A stretch of DNA of 20,447 nt from Gaoshiqia sp050298035 (GTDB lineage: Bacteria > Bacteroidota > Bacteroidia > Bacteroidales > Prolixibacteraceae): contig JBNKTK010000064.1 in the NCBI GenBank assembly GCA_050298035.1, forward strand, positions 1 through 20,447, given 5' to 3'. Shown piece after piece: positions 1 to 8,031 of this stretch; position 1 is the stretch's first letter, and every line of letters starts with the position of its first letter. The notes under the pieces were generated by a model. The model was not told the origin of the DNA and ran no database searches. It saw nothing but the letters and a program-made list of their open reading frames with translations. The translations under genes and the position numbers were made by a program.

Positions 1-108
1 CTTTTTATTATCATAATGGTTTTAATAAAATATGGCTTTGAATTTCATTGGTCATAAGTTTTATGTATAATTAATCCATGTGTTATATTTATATAATTTT
101 ATTATTTA

Positions 109-1704
109 TTATTCCCATCCTACATTCTGAATTAACACTCCGTCAGATAAACTAATCTGGTTTTGCGGAACCTGTTGCAAACCACGTTTCTCAACAATGT
201 TTGCCTTTGAAATCGTTTTTGCGAAGTCCACGCCGCCATCCTGCACTATTGTTGATACAGCGATAGCGTTGGCTGCAGTTTCAACTCCCTGGCGCAGCAA
301 ATCCCAATAGCGGATCCCTTCAAAGGCAAATTCGAAGCGACGTTCGGCCATGATATTGGCCTGGTTCACTGTTTTTGATTCTAAGCCGGCACGTCCGCGC
401 ACATCATCAAAATAATCCTGGGCATGAGAGCTTCCCAATTCGGCGGCCATCAGCAATACATCAGCATAACGAACTACAACAAAGTCCTGAAACTGGCCAA
501 TCATAAAATTGGTTCCCCCGTTTGCCTCGGCTACATCCGTTCCGTCCGGATTGGCCAGCGGGGTGTACTTTTTATTGACATAGCCCGTATATTCGCGTTG
601 GTCGGATTTATCAAAATCCAAACCTTCTTCCGCAAATCCAATGATGGAAGCTGTTTTCCGGGCATCATCAGCCTCGTAGGCACTGTAAAAAGAAGGAAGT
701 ACCGTACAAGCACCCCAGCCTTTTCCGTAAGGGCAGAAGCCTTTGTCCCTGTTCCCCATCATAACCAGCCAGCCGTTGCCATCATCGTTGCCATCGTAGT
801 CTGAGGTGATGTTGTACTTAATAGCAAATACCGTTTCGGCATTATCCTTACCGGCATAAGTAGTTTCCAGGCCATCGCCGGCTTCGTTCGGGGCAGAAGA
901 AGCTGCCGGCCATAGGTTTTTGTATTCTTCAATCAACCCGTAATTTCCGCTGGCAATCACATCCTCTAAGCCCTGCAAGGCATTGGCCTTTGTCACCAAT
1001 CCAACTAAATCATTTTTTCCGTAATATCCGGTGTAATACAGGTAAACACGGGCCAATAATGCTTTTGCAGCCCATTTATTCACACGTCCGGGAGAAACTG
1101 TAGCAGAACCATTTTCAGCAGCAAACATCAGATCCTTTGTAATAACGGTATACGTTGAATCCGGATCGGCTTGCGGGACGTTTTCCTTCGACGGGGAAGT
1201 CAGCAACGGAACTTTTTCCCAAATGCGTACCATGTCAAAATATGCAAGCGCCCGAATGAAACGTGCCTCCGACTCAATATTGGTCATCGCTTCTGTGTCG
1301 CCATCCCAATCAATTTGATCATATCTCTGTAACAACACATTACACCGGTAAATTGCTTTATAGTACTGTTTCCAGTTTCCTTCAAGCATATTTAAATCGG
1401 ACGGGGAACGTTGCAAGTCGAACTCGTCCAAGGCCCGGTATCCATAACCATCGCCGTTTCCGGTTCCCCCAAAACAGTTGTCCGACAACACTTCGGACAG
1501 TATGGGAAAGGCAACGCCACCGTTGTACATGGACTGCATACCATCGTAACATCCAACGATAGCCAGTTCAGCATCTGCTTTTGTTTTGTAAAAGCTAAGT
1601 TCATTAAATTCAGTTATCGGCTCTACGTCCAGAAAACTTTCCGAACAGGCGCTGACAAACAGCATTAGGGGCAGCGCCAGCATATATATTGATATTTTTT
1701 TCAT
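109..1704 (-). CDS. SusD/RagB-family outer-membrane nutrient-binding lipoprotein
   Basis: This is the surface-exposed glycan- or nutrient-binding partner that caps a SusC channel in the outer membrane. The 531-residue protein begins with a lipoprotein signal peptide (MKKISIYMLALPL, lipobox around VSAC, Cys20) followed by the typical SusD start SFLDVEP. The N-terminal half is alpha-helical (TPR-like) with a SusD-type ARFIRALAYFDMVRIW segment near residue 150. The C-terminus ends in the family-typical form VPQNQISLSDGVLIQNVGW. Length is normal for the family. It starts 14 bases after the susC stop, so the two are co-transcribed and translated together. No CAZyme lies immediately beside it in the window, so the ligand cannot be named; the operon may continue to the left of position 1. 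Family assignment is firm and the substrate is unknown. Confidence 0.96.
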   Translation of the reverse strand: MKKISIYMLALPLMLFVSACSESFLDVEPITEFNELSFYKTKADAELAIVGCYDGMQSMYNGGVAFPILSEVLSDNCFGGTGNGDGYGYRALDEFDLQRSPSDLNMLEGNWKQYYKAIYRCNVLLQRYDQIDWDGDTEAMTNIESEARFIRALAYFDMVRIWEKVPLLTSPSKENVPQADPDSTYTVITKDLMFAAENGSATVSPGRVNKWAAKALLARVYLYYTGYYGKNDLVGLVTKANALQGLEDVIASGNYGLIEEYKNLWPAASSAPNEAGDGLETTYAGKDNAETVFAIKYNITSDYDGNDDGNGWLVMMGNRDKGFCPYGKGWGACTVLPSFYSAYEADDARKTASIIGFAEEGLDFDKSDQREYTGYVNKKYTPLANPDGTDVAEANGGTNFMIGQFQDFVVVRYADVLLMAAELGSSHAQDYFDDVRGRAGLESKTVNQANIMAERRFEFAFEGIRYWDLLRQGVETAANAIAVSTIVQDGGVDFAKTISKANIVEKRGLQQVPQNQISLSDGVLIQNVGWE

Positions 1705-1718
1705 CGTTTTTTCTGTTT

Positions 1719-4700
1719 TTAGAATTTGACATTAACACCAAACATCACTGTTCTCGGACGCGGGTAATATCCAACATCGATACCTGACGCACCATCTTCC
1801 ACTCCATAGCCAATCTCCGGATCCATACCATTGTACTTGGTAAAAGTGAAAGCATTCAGAACAGAAGTATACAAGCGCAATTGTCCGAGATTATTTTTGT
1901 GGATCAATTTCTTGGTAAAATCATAGCCCAAAGTTATGGTGCTGATTCGGAGGAAATCGCCGTCTTTGATAAAGATGTCAGAGAACTGGTAGTTTTTGTT
2001 CGTATCGGTTACACGGGGAATCTTGTTTGAAGTTCCCGCGCCATGCCAGCGCTCCAGGATTTCTGTGGTATAGTTAGATGAAAATCCACCGTGGTTCCGG
2101 TATGACTGAACAAGCTGGTTACCGGCAACGCCGTTGGCATCTAATGAGAAATCAAAACCTTCGTAGTCAAGGCCAACCGAGAAACCAAAGATGTAATCGG
2201 GGTTCGGGTCGCCAACCATGACTTTATCTTCATCATTGATCCGACCATCCTTGTTCTGGTCAACATAGCGCAAATCGCCAGCCGTGGCATTAGGTTGAAC
2301 TACCCTTCCGTTGTTGGTATAGGCCTGAACTTCAGCTACACTTTGGAAAACACCATCTGTTTGCCATCCCCAGAAATAACCGATTGGGTAACCAGTTTCA
2401 GCCCGGTGGTAGAATTCCACTGCATTGGCATAAAGCATATTGGAGAGGCCATGCACAATACCGTCGCCGGTTGGCACACTGGTTACCTTATTTTTGTTTT
2501 TCGAGATGTTGGCATTAAGCCGGTAATTTAACTTACCAATGTTATTATGGTAGCCCAACGACAGCTCTATACCGTTGTTTTCCACATCACCACCATTAAT
2601 GAATGGCGCTTCTGCTCCGGCAGTAGCCAACACAGGGGCCTGGAGTAACCAGTCTTTGGTACTCTTTTTATACCACTCAGCTGTAACATTCAGATGTCCG
2701 TTGAGTGCCCGGGCATCCAACCCGATATTCAACTGCTCTGATGTTTCCCATTTCAGGTCGGGGTTCCCCAAGCGGCTTGGGTAAGCGCCAATTGTGTTCC
2801 CGGAAGCATCAAAATCAGCGGTGCCAAAATAATAGTTGGATCCGGTAGAGGTTATTGGTGCCAGGAACCGGAAGTCCGGTACATTCTGGTTACCTACTTG
2901 TCCCCAACTGGCACGCAGTTTCAGGAAATCAACAATCGTGTTGTTCTGCATGAACGACTCGTTGGACATTACCCAACCGGCCGAAACAGAAGGAAAGTAT
3001 CCCCAACGATTGCCCTTTGCAAAGTGGGAAGAAGCATCAGCACGGAAGGTGGCATTTACCATGTAGCGCTCTTTATAGTCGTAGCTTAAACGTCCGAAAT
3101 ACGAAAGCCTCATGTAGTCGGTATACGGAGCACCACCTAAGCCCAACAGTTGAAGATCTGTATTCGTGGCATTTGCAATGTATGCATGTTCCAAATCGGA
3201 GATTTTCAAATCTGAATTACTGGCATTGAGGTAGGAGCCTTTACTCTGGTAAACTGAATTACCCACCATAGCCGTGAAATTGTGTTCGTCAAGGCTAAAG
3301 TTGTAAGTCAGCACGTTATCCCAGGTAAGTGCCAGGCCTTTGCTCAAACTTTGAGAAGCAGAGTCGTGAAGGCGGAATGCATAAATCGACAAGTCGTACA
3401 TCGGTTTGAACGAACGGCCTTCATTCACAGAGTAATCGTAACCGAACGTAGTGCGGAATGTCAGGTTCTTAATTGGGTTGAGCTCAAAATAAAAATCGCC
3501 AAAAATTTTCTGGTTATTGTTTTTACTTTGATTTTCCAAAACCATTACAGCGTAAGGGTTATTTTCACCTACAGACCAAGGGCTCCAGGTTTGCAGTGCA
3601 CCGTTTTCATCGTAGTATTCAACACCTGCAGCGTTGTTCATGAAGTTGCCGTCTTTGTCGTACATGGGCAGGAAAGGACTGGCATTAAAAGCGCTTCGGA
3701 GTGAATTGTTATACTGGTTCCCAACACCAATACCATTTTTCTCGATGTAGCCCATCGTGAGGTGTTGCCCAACTTTCAGGAAACCGTCATACAGCTTGTG
3801 TTCGCTGTTTATGCGCAGGTTGTACCGATTGTAGTCCGAAACCGAAGGGCCTCCAACAATACCTTCCTGTCCGGTATACGATAGCGAAACGGAGTACACC
3901 GAGCTCTCAGAACCGCCGTTCATACCCAGGGTATAACTTTGGGTAACCGCATTGTCGTAAAGCATTTCATCCATCCAGTTCGTACCTTCGCCCATCGCTT
4001 CAATTTCGGACTGGGTGAAATAAGGTGCCTTATAATCGTTTATGGCCGATTCGTTCATAATCACAGCATATTCCTTAGCGTTGAGCAGGTCAACTTTACG
4101 GGCTACGTTTTGGAGACCATAATAGGCGTCAAAACTTATCTTAGCCGCACCTTTCGAACCTGATTTCGTAGTAATCAGGACTACACCGTTCGCCGCCTGC
4201 GAACCATAAATAGCAGCAGATGCAGCATCTTTCAGCACATCGATACTTTCAATATCAGCGTTGTTCAAATACGAAATATCACCGGTTTGAACCCCATCAA
4301 CAACATACAAAGGACCTGTGTTCGAGATCGTTCCCTGCCCGCGGATAATCACTTTAATACCCTCGCCAGGTTGGCCTGAAGTTGATGAAATCTGTACCCC
4401 CGGAGTTTGTCCCTGCAGGGCCTGGAGCGGGCTGGTAGTACTGCGTTTCTGAAGGTCTTCCCCTCCTACCTGAATGGTAGCGCCGGTTACCAGTTTCTTC
4501 TTTTGAACACCATAACCAACTGCAACAACCTCTTCAAGCCCGATGGCTTCTTCCTGCATGGTTACATCTATCGTGCTTTTGCCTGCAACTTCGACTTCTG
4601 TCATCTTCATTCCCACAAAGGAGAAGACCAGGACAGCATCTCCGGGAACATCTTCTAGCGAATAAATTCCATCGATGTCTGTAATTGCTCCTTTTGTTGT

Positions 4701-5165
4701 ACCTTTTACGACAACAGTAACACCGGGAAGTGGAGACCCTGTGTTATCGGAAACCCGTCCTGAAACTTTAAGATTTTGCTGTACCGAGGGGGATGGAATT
4801 TTTGATGATGACAGAACGATTTGTCTGTCAAGAATCATATAATTAATCCCATTTTCAGCAAACAATTGGTTTAAAACTTCTTTGATTTCAACATCCTGAA
4901 TATTGACTGAGTAACTTCTGTCAACATCAATTTCATTTCGATTGTAGGCAAAACGATACTTTGTTTCACTTTCAATCTGCATAATGATATCCTCCAGTTT
5001 CATCTCTTTTACTGAAAGAGAAACCTTGGAACTTTGCGTGTACGCATCCAATGCAAATGATTGCATGATGCTGACCAACGATAGAACAAGAACTAGTCTC
5101 ATAATCAAAAACGTTTTTTTAAAAGCATGATTATACCATGCCCCATACTTGTGATTTTTTTTCAT
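1719..5165 (-). CDS. SusC/RagA-family TonB-dependent transporter with N-terminal STN signalling domain
   Basis: An outer-membrane TonB-dependent channel that imports oligomers delivered by SusD, and here also acts as a signal transducer. In the 1148-residue product I see a signal segment (about 16-43), an STN domain (about 48-118), a carboxypeptidase-regulatory-like beta-sandwich (about 132-203, PLPGVTVVVKGT), a TonB-box region (EEVVAVGYG near 211), a plug with YVVDGVQ and AANGVVLITTK, and a long beta-barrel ending in aromatic-rich FGVNVKF. I chose the ATG at 5163-5165 because it gives the usual MKKN start; an in-frame ATG 20 codons upstream (5225) would begin inside a hairpin. The STN domain normally contacts FecR, matching the sigma/FecR pair encoded just upstream. 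The gap to fecR is 90 bases and to susD 14 bases. Confidence 0.96.
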   Translation of the reverse strand: MKKNHKYGAWYNHAFKKTFLIMRLVLVLSLVSIMQSFALDAYTQSSKVSLSVKEMKLEDIIMQIESETKYRFAYNRNEIDVDRSYSVNIQDVEIKEVLNQLFAENGINYMILDRQIVLSSSKIPSPSVQQNLKVSGRVSDNTGSPLPGVTVVVKGTTKGAITDIDGIYSLEDVPGDAVLVFSFVGMKMTEVEVAGKSTIDVTMQEEAIGLEEVVAVGYGVQKKKLVTGATIQVGGEDLQKRSTTSPLQALQGQTPGVQISSTSGQPGEGIKVIIRGQGTISNTGPLYVVDGVQTGDISYLNNADIESIDVLKDAASAAIYGSQAANGVVLITTKSGSKGAAKISFDAYYGLQNVARKVDLLNAKEYAVIMNESAINDYKAPYFTQSEIEAMGEGTNWMDEMLYDNAVTQSYTLGMNGGSESSVYSVSLSYTGQEGIVGGPSVSDYNRYNLRINSEHKLYDGFLKVGQHLTMGYIEKNGIGVGNQYNNSLRSAFNASPFLPMYDKDGNFMNNAAGVEYYDENGALQTWSPWSVGENNPYAVMVLENQSKNNNQKIFGDFYFELNPIKNLTFRTTFGYDYSVNEGRSFKPMYDLSIYAFRLHDSASQSLSKGLALTWDNVLTYNFSLDEHNFTAMVGNSVYQSKGSYLNASNSDLKISDLEHAYIANATNTDLQLLGLGGAPYTDYMRLSYFGRLSYDYKERYMVNATFRADASSHFAKGNRWGYFPSVSAGWVMSNESFMQNNTIVDFLKLRASWGQVGNQNVPDFRFLAPITSTGSNYYFGTADFDASGNTIGAYPSRLGNPDLKWETSEQLNIGLDARALNGHLNVTAEWYKKSTKDWLLQAPVLATAGAEAPFINGGDVENNGIELSLGYHNNIGKLNYRLNANISKNKNKVTSVPTGDGIVHGLSNMLYANAVEFYHRAETGYPIGYFWGWQTDGVFQSVAEVQAYTNNGRVVQPNATAGDLRYVDQNKDGRINDEDKVMVGDPNPDYIFGFSVGLDYEGFDFSLDANGVAGNQLVQSYRNHGGFSSNYTTEILERWHGAGTSNKIPRVTDTNKNYQFSDIFIKDGDFLRISTITLGYDFTKKLIHKNNLGQLRLYTSVLNAFTFTKYNGMDPEIGYGVEDGASGIDVGYYPRPRTVMFGVNVKF

Positions 5166-5213
5166 AAATTTGAAAATTAGTAACGTTAAAAATTGCAATA
5201 GCTTTACTGATCC

Positions 5214-5248
5214 GCGGGATAGCATTGGAGGTGCTCTCCCGCTTTTTT
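5214..5248 (-). promoter_or_regulatory. Stem-loop in the fecR-susC gap (5' leader of susC)
   Basis: On the minus strand an AAAAAA run is followed by GCGGGA, one base, AGCA, a 7-base loop CCTCCAA, TGCT, one base and TCCCGC. This gives a 6-bp plus 4-bp stem with a single 1x1 internal mismatch, GC-rich in an AT-rich gap. On the minus (coding) strand no T-run follows, so it is not an ordinary terminator for this operon. It could be a processing or stability element separating sigma/fecR from susCD. Read on the plus strand it does end in TTTTTT, but no plus-strand gene precedes it. Structure is seen; role is inferred. Confidence 0.5.
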
Positions 5249-5255
5249 GACTACA

Positions 5256-6290
5256 TTAATGATTTACATAGGCTATTTTGTTTGTTATTATTATTTTCTT
5301 CTTTGTATAAGTGTTATCGCTTTGCGCTTTCCTTTCCTGAACCTGATATTTAATAGGAGCAATAACAGATAACAGTTTTAATGCATCGTCAAGCGATTCG
5401 TTTTCCAATACCAGTCTTACTTTTTCCTGTTCAATATCCGCCGCTCGAATCTCGAACTCAACATTGTAAAAACGGCTCAATTTCATGCAGGCTTCTTTTA
5501 AAGAAATATCTGTCATAACCAATTTTCCATCAATCCAGGCTAAAAAGTCGGAGGTATTGACCTGCGATTTCTCAATCTGGTTGTTCTCCGGATGATATAC
5601 AATACGGTCATTGGGGACCATTTCTTCATCCACACCCTGATCATTTGACAACAACACGCGTCCTCTTTCCAATACGACTTCACAGGAGGGTTCGTTGCTA
5701 TATGCCAAAACATTGAACCGGGTACCCTTCACTTCAATATTCAAATTAGTCGGTGTTTTGACAATAAAAGGAGATTTATTGTGTACGACATCGAAAAAGG
5801 CAAGTCCATCCAGCTTAACCACTCGGCGGTTATTCTCGTCCAACTGGTACTTGATCTCTGAACCAAAACCCAACCAACCAGTCGTTCCGTCGGGCAATTT
5901 AAATTGACTACGAAACCCGGTAGTTGAGATAAATTCAACTTGCTGATTTTCGGTAAAAGGAATGTTCTTACGCGTAAAATATAAACTTGCTGAAATGAGG
6001 ATTCCAACTAAAAGGATAGCCGCAATTTGAGTTAGTCTGAAATTGAAATTTATTCTTTTAACAGAAGAAGCCGGGGAACTATTAATAGTGTAATAAAGCT
6101 TGTAGAAAACATGATCGAGATTATGAGGTGTTTTGTCACCCAGATCAAACTGTTCCCATTGCTCTTTGATTACCTGTTTGGTTTCTTTATTTAAATCTTT
6201 GTCCTCAAAGTATTTTTTAAGCATCTTCTGGTCGCGAAAGCTAAATTTCTGACCATAGACGTTGTCAATATGTCTTCGGTTGATTGCCAT
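5256..6290 (-). CDS. FecR-family anti-sigma factor (inner-membrane)
   Basis: A FecR-type regulator that relays the signal from the STN domain of the SusC partner to the cytoplasmic sigma factor. The 344-residue protein has a cytoplasmic N-terminal part (1-85), one membrane helix (about 86-105), a periplasmic FecR domain (about 119-212, with FKLPDGTTGWLGFGSEI and KGTRFNVLAY) and a C-terminal DUF4974-like domain (about 260-325) that resembles an STN fold. Length and order are typical of Bacteroidota FecR proteins. It lies between the sigma gene (90 bases upstream) and susC (90 bases downstream), the standard arrangement of a trans-envelope signalling operon. Established family knowledge: it can act both as anti-sigma and as a factor needed for activation; which applies here cannot be read from sequence. 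Confidence 0.95.
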   Translation of the reverse strand: MAINRRHIDNVYGQKFSFRDQKMLKKYFEDKDLNKETKQVIKEQWEQFDLGDKTPHNLDHVFYKLYYTINSSPASSVKRINFNFRLTQIAAILLVGILISASLYFTRKNIPFTENQQVEFISTTGFRSQFKLPDGTTGWLGFGSEIKYQLDENNRRVVKLDGLAFFDVVHNKSPFIVKTPTNLNIEVKGTRFNVLAYSNEPSCEVVLERGRVLLSNDQGVDEEMVPNDRIVYHPENNQIEKSQVNTSDFLAWIDGKLVMTDISLKEACMKLSRFYNVEFEIRAADIEQEKVRLVLENESLDDALKLLSVIAPIKYQVQERKAQSDNTYTKKKIIITNKIAYVNH

Positions 6291-6353
6291 TGTTCCTTAG
6301 TCTGGTTAATAAGTAATATCAACAAGACCGAAAAACGTAGCCCTCAAAATGAG

Positions 6354-6379
6354 AAAAAATTAAAAAAAGTTAAAAAAAA
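6354..6379. other. Three phased A-tracts between sigma factor and fecR
   Basis: The plus strand shows runs of 6, 7 and 8 A separated by single T or GT, with centres about 8-11 bases apart, ending two bases before the end of the sigma gene. In the minus-strand transcript they form U-tracts directly after the sigma stop codon. Such phased A-tracts bend DNA; U-tracts without a stem could also cause pausing or slippage. No function is demonstrated. Confidence 0.4.
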
Positions 6380-6380
6380 T

Positions 6381-6986
6381 TTAACCTTGTGTTTTTCCGG
6401 AAAACAAATACAAAAGTAATATTCCCGCTAATTCATTGTTTTCCTTCATTTTACTGATAATAAACTTCCGGGCAAGAGATAATTGCTTTTTAACGAATTG
6501 TTCGCTTAAGTCGAGCTGTTCTGCTATTTGGACGTTCTTCTGTTCCTCTTTATGACTAAGAATGAAGATTTCCTTTCTCCGTGGAGGAAGCAAATCAATA
6601 ATCTCATTGATCTTTTTCACGAACAGCTGATAGTCCAGCTGGTCTTCGTCTTTGGTTGAACTGGCCAGGTATTCCTCGGCAAAAGCCTGGATGTATTTTT
6701 CTTCTCTGCTCTTCTTTAAAAACCGCTGCCGGATGTTATTGTAGGCTATAGTAAAAAGATAGGATTGAAAAGACGTATTTGAGCGAAGACTTTTCCGGTT
6801 CTCCCATATTTTCAGGAAAACTTCATTCAACAAGTCCTCTGCATCTTCTTTCTCATTCAGATACTTTAGAGAAAACTTATACAAACGTGGGCCATATTCA
6901 TCAAAAAGGGCTTTAAACGCTCGCTTGTCCCCATTTTGAAGCCGATCAACCAGCACACTGTCCTTATGGTAATTATTTGAAGTCAA
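6381..6986 (-). CDS. ECF RNA polymerase sigma-70 factor (Bacteroidetes family)
   Basis: A group-4 sigma factor that redirects RNA polymerase to target promoters, presumably susCD, when released by FecR. The 201-residue protein has region 2 at about 24-90 (LFDEYGPRLYKFSLKYL, then EDAEDLLNEVFLKIW) and region 4 at about 125-178 (LLPPRRKEIFIL, then the helix-turn-helix NVQIAEQLDLSEQFVKKQL). A hydrophobic tail LAGILLLYLF follows at about 187-196. Size and the DLL-EVF-KIW signature fit the Bacteroidetes ECF class that is paired with FecR. The gene is divergent from tetR across a 286-bp gap and is the first gene of the sigma-fecR-susC-susD run. The target promoter cannot be identified from one locus. 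Confidence 0.95.
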   Translation of the reverse strand: MTSNNYHKDSVLVDRLQNGDKRAFKALFDEYGPRLYKFSLKYLNEKEDAEDLLNEVFLKIWENRKSLRSNTSFQSYLFTIAYNNIRQRFLKKSREEKYIQAFAEEYLASSTKDEDQLDYQLFVKKINEIIDLLPPRRKEIFILSHKEEQKNVQIAEQLDLSEQFVKKQLSLARKFIISKMKENNELAGILLLYLFSGKTQG

Positions 6987-7214
6987 AGTTTCTGTTCGTT
7001 ACTACAATTTTATTGAAAAACGCTGCAAAGCTAATAGAATTCTCAAAAGTAATTTGCGGCTCCATACAGTCCCAAGCTCATTCCGATGCAAACAACATAT
7101 GTCAAACCTTATCCAAAACTTACCGGAACTGAATCATTCTCAATTATACACTAACAAATTTAGAAGTCTACATTAAATAAAAGGCATTTAAGTGAAGATT
7201 TTTGTCAGATGATA

Positions 7215-7245
7215 TTGGCATCAACAAATAAATCACCTAATTTCG
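7215..7245 (+). promoter_or_regulatory. Candidate tetR promoter
   Basis: TTGG at 7215-7218, a 19-base spacer and TAATTTCG at 7238-7245 resemble the Bacteroidetes consensus TTTG-N19-21-TAnnTTTG with one mismatch in each box. The expected start site would fall in or next to the operator-like dyad at 7248-7268, consistent with autorepression. The match is imperfect, so confidence is low. Confidence 0.35.
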
Positions 7246-7247
7246 CT

Positions 7248-7268
7248 ACTGAAAAACTAATTTAGTCG
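7248..7268 (-). promoter_or_regulatory. Candidate TetR operator, copy A
   Basis: Read on the minus strand, this fits CGACYAAAWTA-N7-YAGT, shared with copies at 7878-7898 and 7985-8005. Twelve of 21 positions are identical in all three. The ends form an inverted repeat (ACTAAA against TTCAGT), as expected for a TetR dimer. It ends four bases before the tetR ATG, so binding would block tetR expression. Confidence 0.5.
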
Positions 7269-7272
7269 AAAA

Positions 7273-7860
7273 ATGACATTAAGTAAAGACGAAATTGTAA
7301 AAAACGATATCCTGCTGGAGGCCCAAAAACTATTCAGGCAATTTGGCATAAAAAAAACAACGATGGATGAAATTGCCGCTGCATGCGGGAAGGCAAAAAG
7401 CACACTTTATCATTACTTCAAAAGTAAAGAAGAAGTATTTGATGCTGTGATTGACATGGAAATGATCAATCTGCGCAGACATGTGAAAGACAAGGTTGAA
7501 GAGCATAAAACGATGACTGACAAAATACGCACGTATATCATTGAATTTCATAAAGAAGTAGTCAATAAGGCCAATCTTTACCGGATTGTAAAACATGAAT
7601 ACCTGAATGAAGCCAGGACCAAAGCATATTTCACCAAACTGCTTGAGTTTGAAAAGTCTTACATCATCCGGATTATGGAAGATGGGGTTGATTCAGGCGA
7701 TTGTAAAGGCATTGACCGAAACGATATATCCTGGCTGGCCGAAATCCTACTGGCCTCGTTTTACGGAACAGCCCAATATCTTGTAGAAAGAGAAGGAGAA
7801 CTTGATATGGCGAAACTGGAAAAAGCCGCTCAACTATTTACATCCAAATTGTTTAGTTAA
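7273..7860 (+). CDS. TetR/AcrR-family transcriptional repressor of the efflux operon
   Basis: A DNA-binding repressor of 195 residues. The N-terminal helix-turn-helix (about 12-60) is clear: LFRQFGIKKTTMDEIA, then CGKAKSTLYHYFKSKEEVF. The C-terminal half is helical and divergent, as in ligand-binding TetR domains, so the inducer cannot be predicted. The gene precedes an RND adaptor-pump-channel operon in the same direction, 171 bases away; the family usually represses such neighbours until a toxic compound binds. Three copies of a 21-bp dyad (one four bases before this ATG, one just after the stop, one before the adaptor gene) fit autoregulation plus control of the pump. A hairpin with a T-run after the gene suggests tetR and the pump operon have separate transcripts. 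Confidence 0.93.
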   Translation: MTLSKDEIVKNDILLEAQKLFRQFGIKKTTMDEIAAACGKAKSTLYHYFKSKEEVFDAVIDMEMINLRRHVKDKVEEHKTMTDKIRTYIIEFHKEVVNKANLYRIVKHEYLNEARTKAYFTKLLEFEKSYIIRIMEDGVDSGDCKGIDRNDISWLAEILLASFYGTAQYLVEREGELDMAKLEKAAQLFTSKLFS

Positions 7861-7877
7861 TTTTTTTCAAACAGTAT

Positions 7878-7898
7878 CGACTAAAATACCAAAACAGT
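7878..7898 (+). promoter_or_regulatory. Candidate TetR operator, copy B
   Basis: Matches CGACYAAAWTA-N7-YAGT and lies 17 bases after the tetR stop, upstream of the tetR terminator-like hairpin. It agrees with copy C in a 12-base block (CGACYAAAATAC) with one difference. Its dyad is the least symmetric of the three, so it may be an auxiliary or decayed site. Confidence 0.42.
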
Positions 7899-7934
7899 TT
7901 TCAAATAAAAAACGTCAAAATTAATACACAATAG

Positions 7935-7974
7935 AGAGGCTTAAAATTTTAAAAAATGAAGTTCCTCTTTTTTT
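7935..7974 (+). terminator. Probable tetR terminator
   Basis: AGAGG (7935-7939) pairs with CCTCT (7964-7968) and is followed by a seven-T run (7968-7974). The 24-base loop is AT-rich and partly self-complementary. The short stem makes this a moderate candidate. It would separate tetR from the pump operon. Confidence 0.45.
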
Positions 7975-7984
7975 GAACAAAAAC

Positions 7985-8005
7985 CGACCAAAATACAGAT
8001 TTAGT
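7985..8005 (+). promoter_or_regulatory. Candidate TetR operator, copy C (pump operon)
   Basis: Matches CGACYAAAWTA-N7-YAGT and has the clearest dyad of the three: ACCAAA and TTTAGT arranged symmetrically. It ends 26 bases before the adaptor ATG (8032), so bound protein would cover the promoter or start region of the efflux operon. Confidence 0.52.
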
Positions 8006-8031
8006 ATTATAATCGTAAAAAAACAGAGAAT

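Noticed and set aside
1..108. Terminator or small gene after susD
   Set aside because: The stretch is very AT-rich; CATAAGTTTTATG can fold but has only 5 A/T-rich pairs and no proper T-run, so nothing is supported.
424..804. Open frames on the plus strand antisense to susD and susC
   Set aside because: They lie wholly within strong minus-strand genes and have no family features or signal peptides; they are frame shadows.
7026..7033. TAGCTTTG on the minus strand upstream of the sigma gene, a perfect TAnnTTTG box
   Set aside because: No TTTG occurs 19-21 bases upstream on that strand, so I do not call it a promoter.
8008..8013. TATAAT before the adaptor gene as a -10 box
   Set aside because: Bacteroidota use TAnnTTTG rather than TATAAT, and no matching upstream box is present in this AT-rich stretch.
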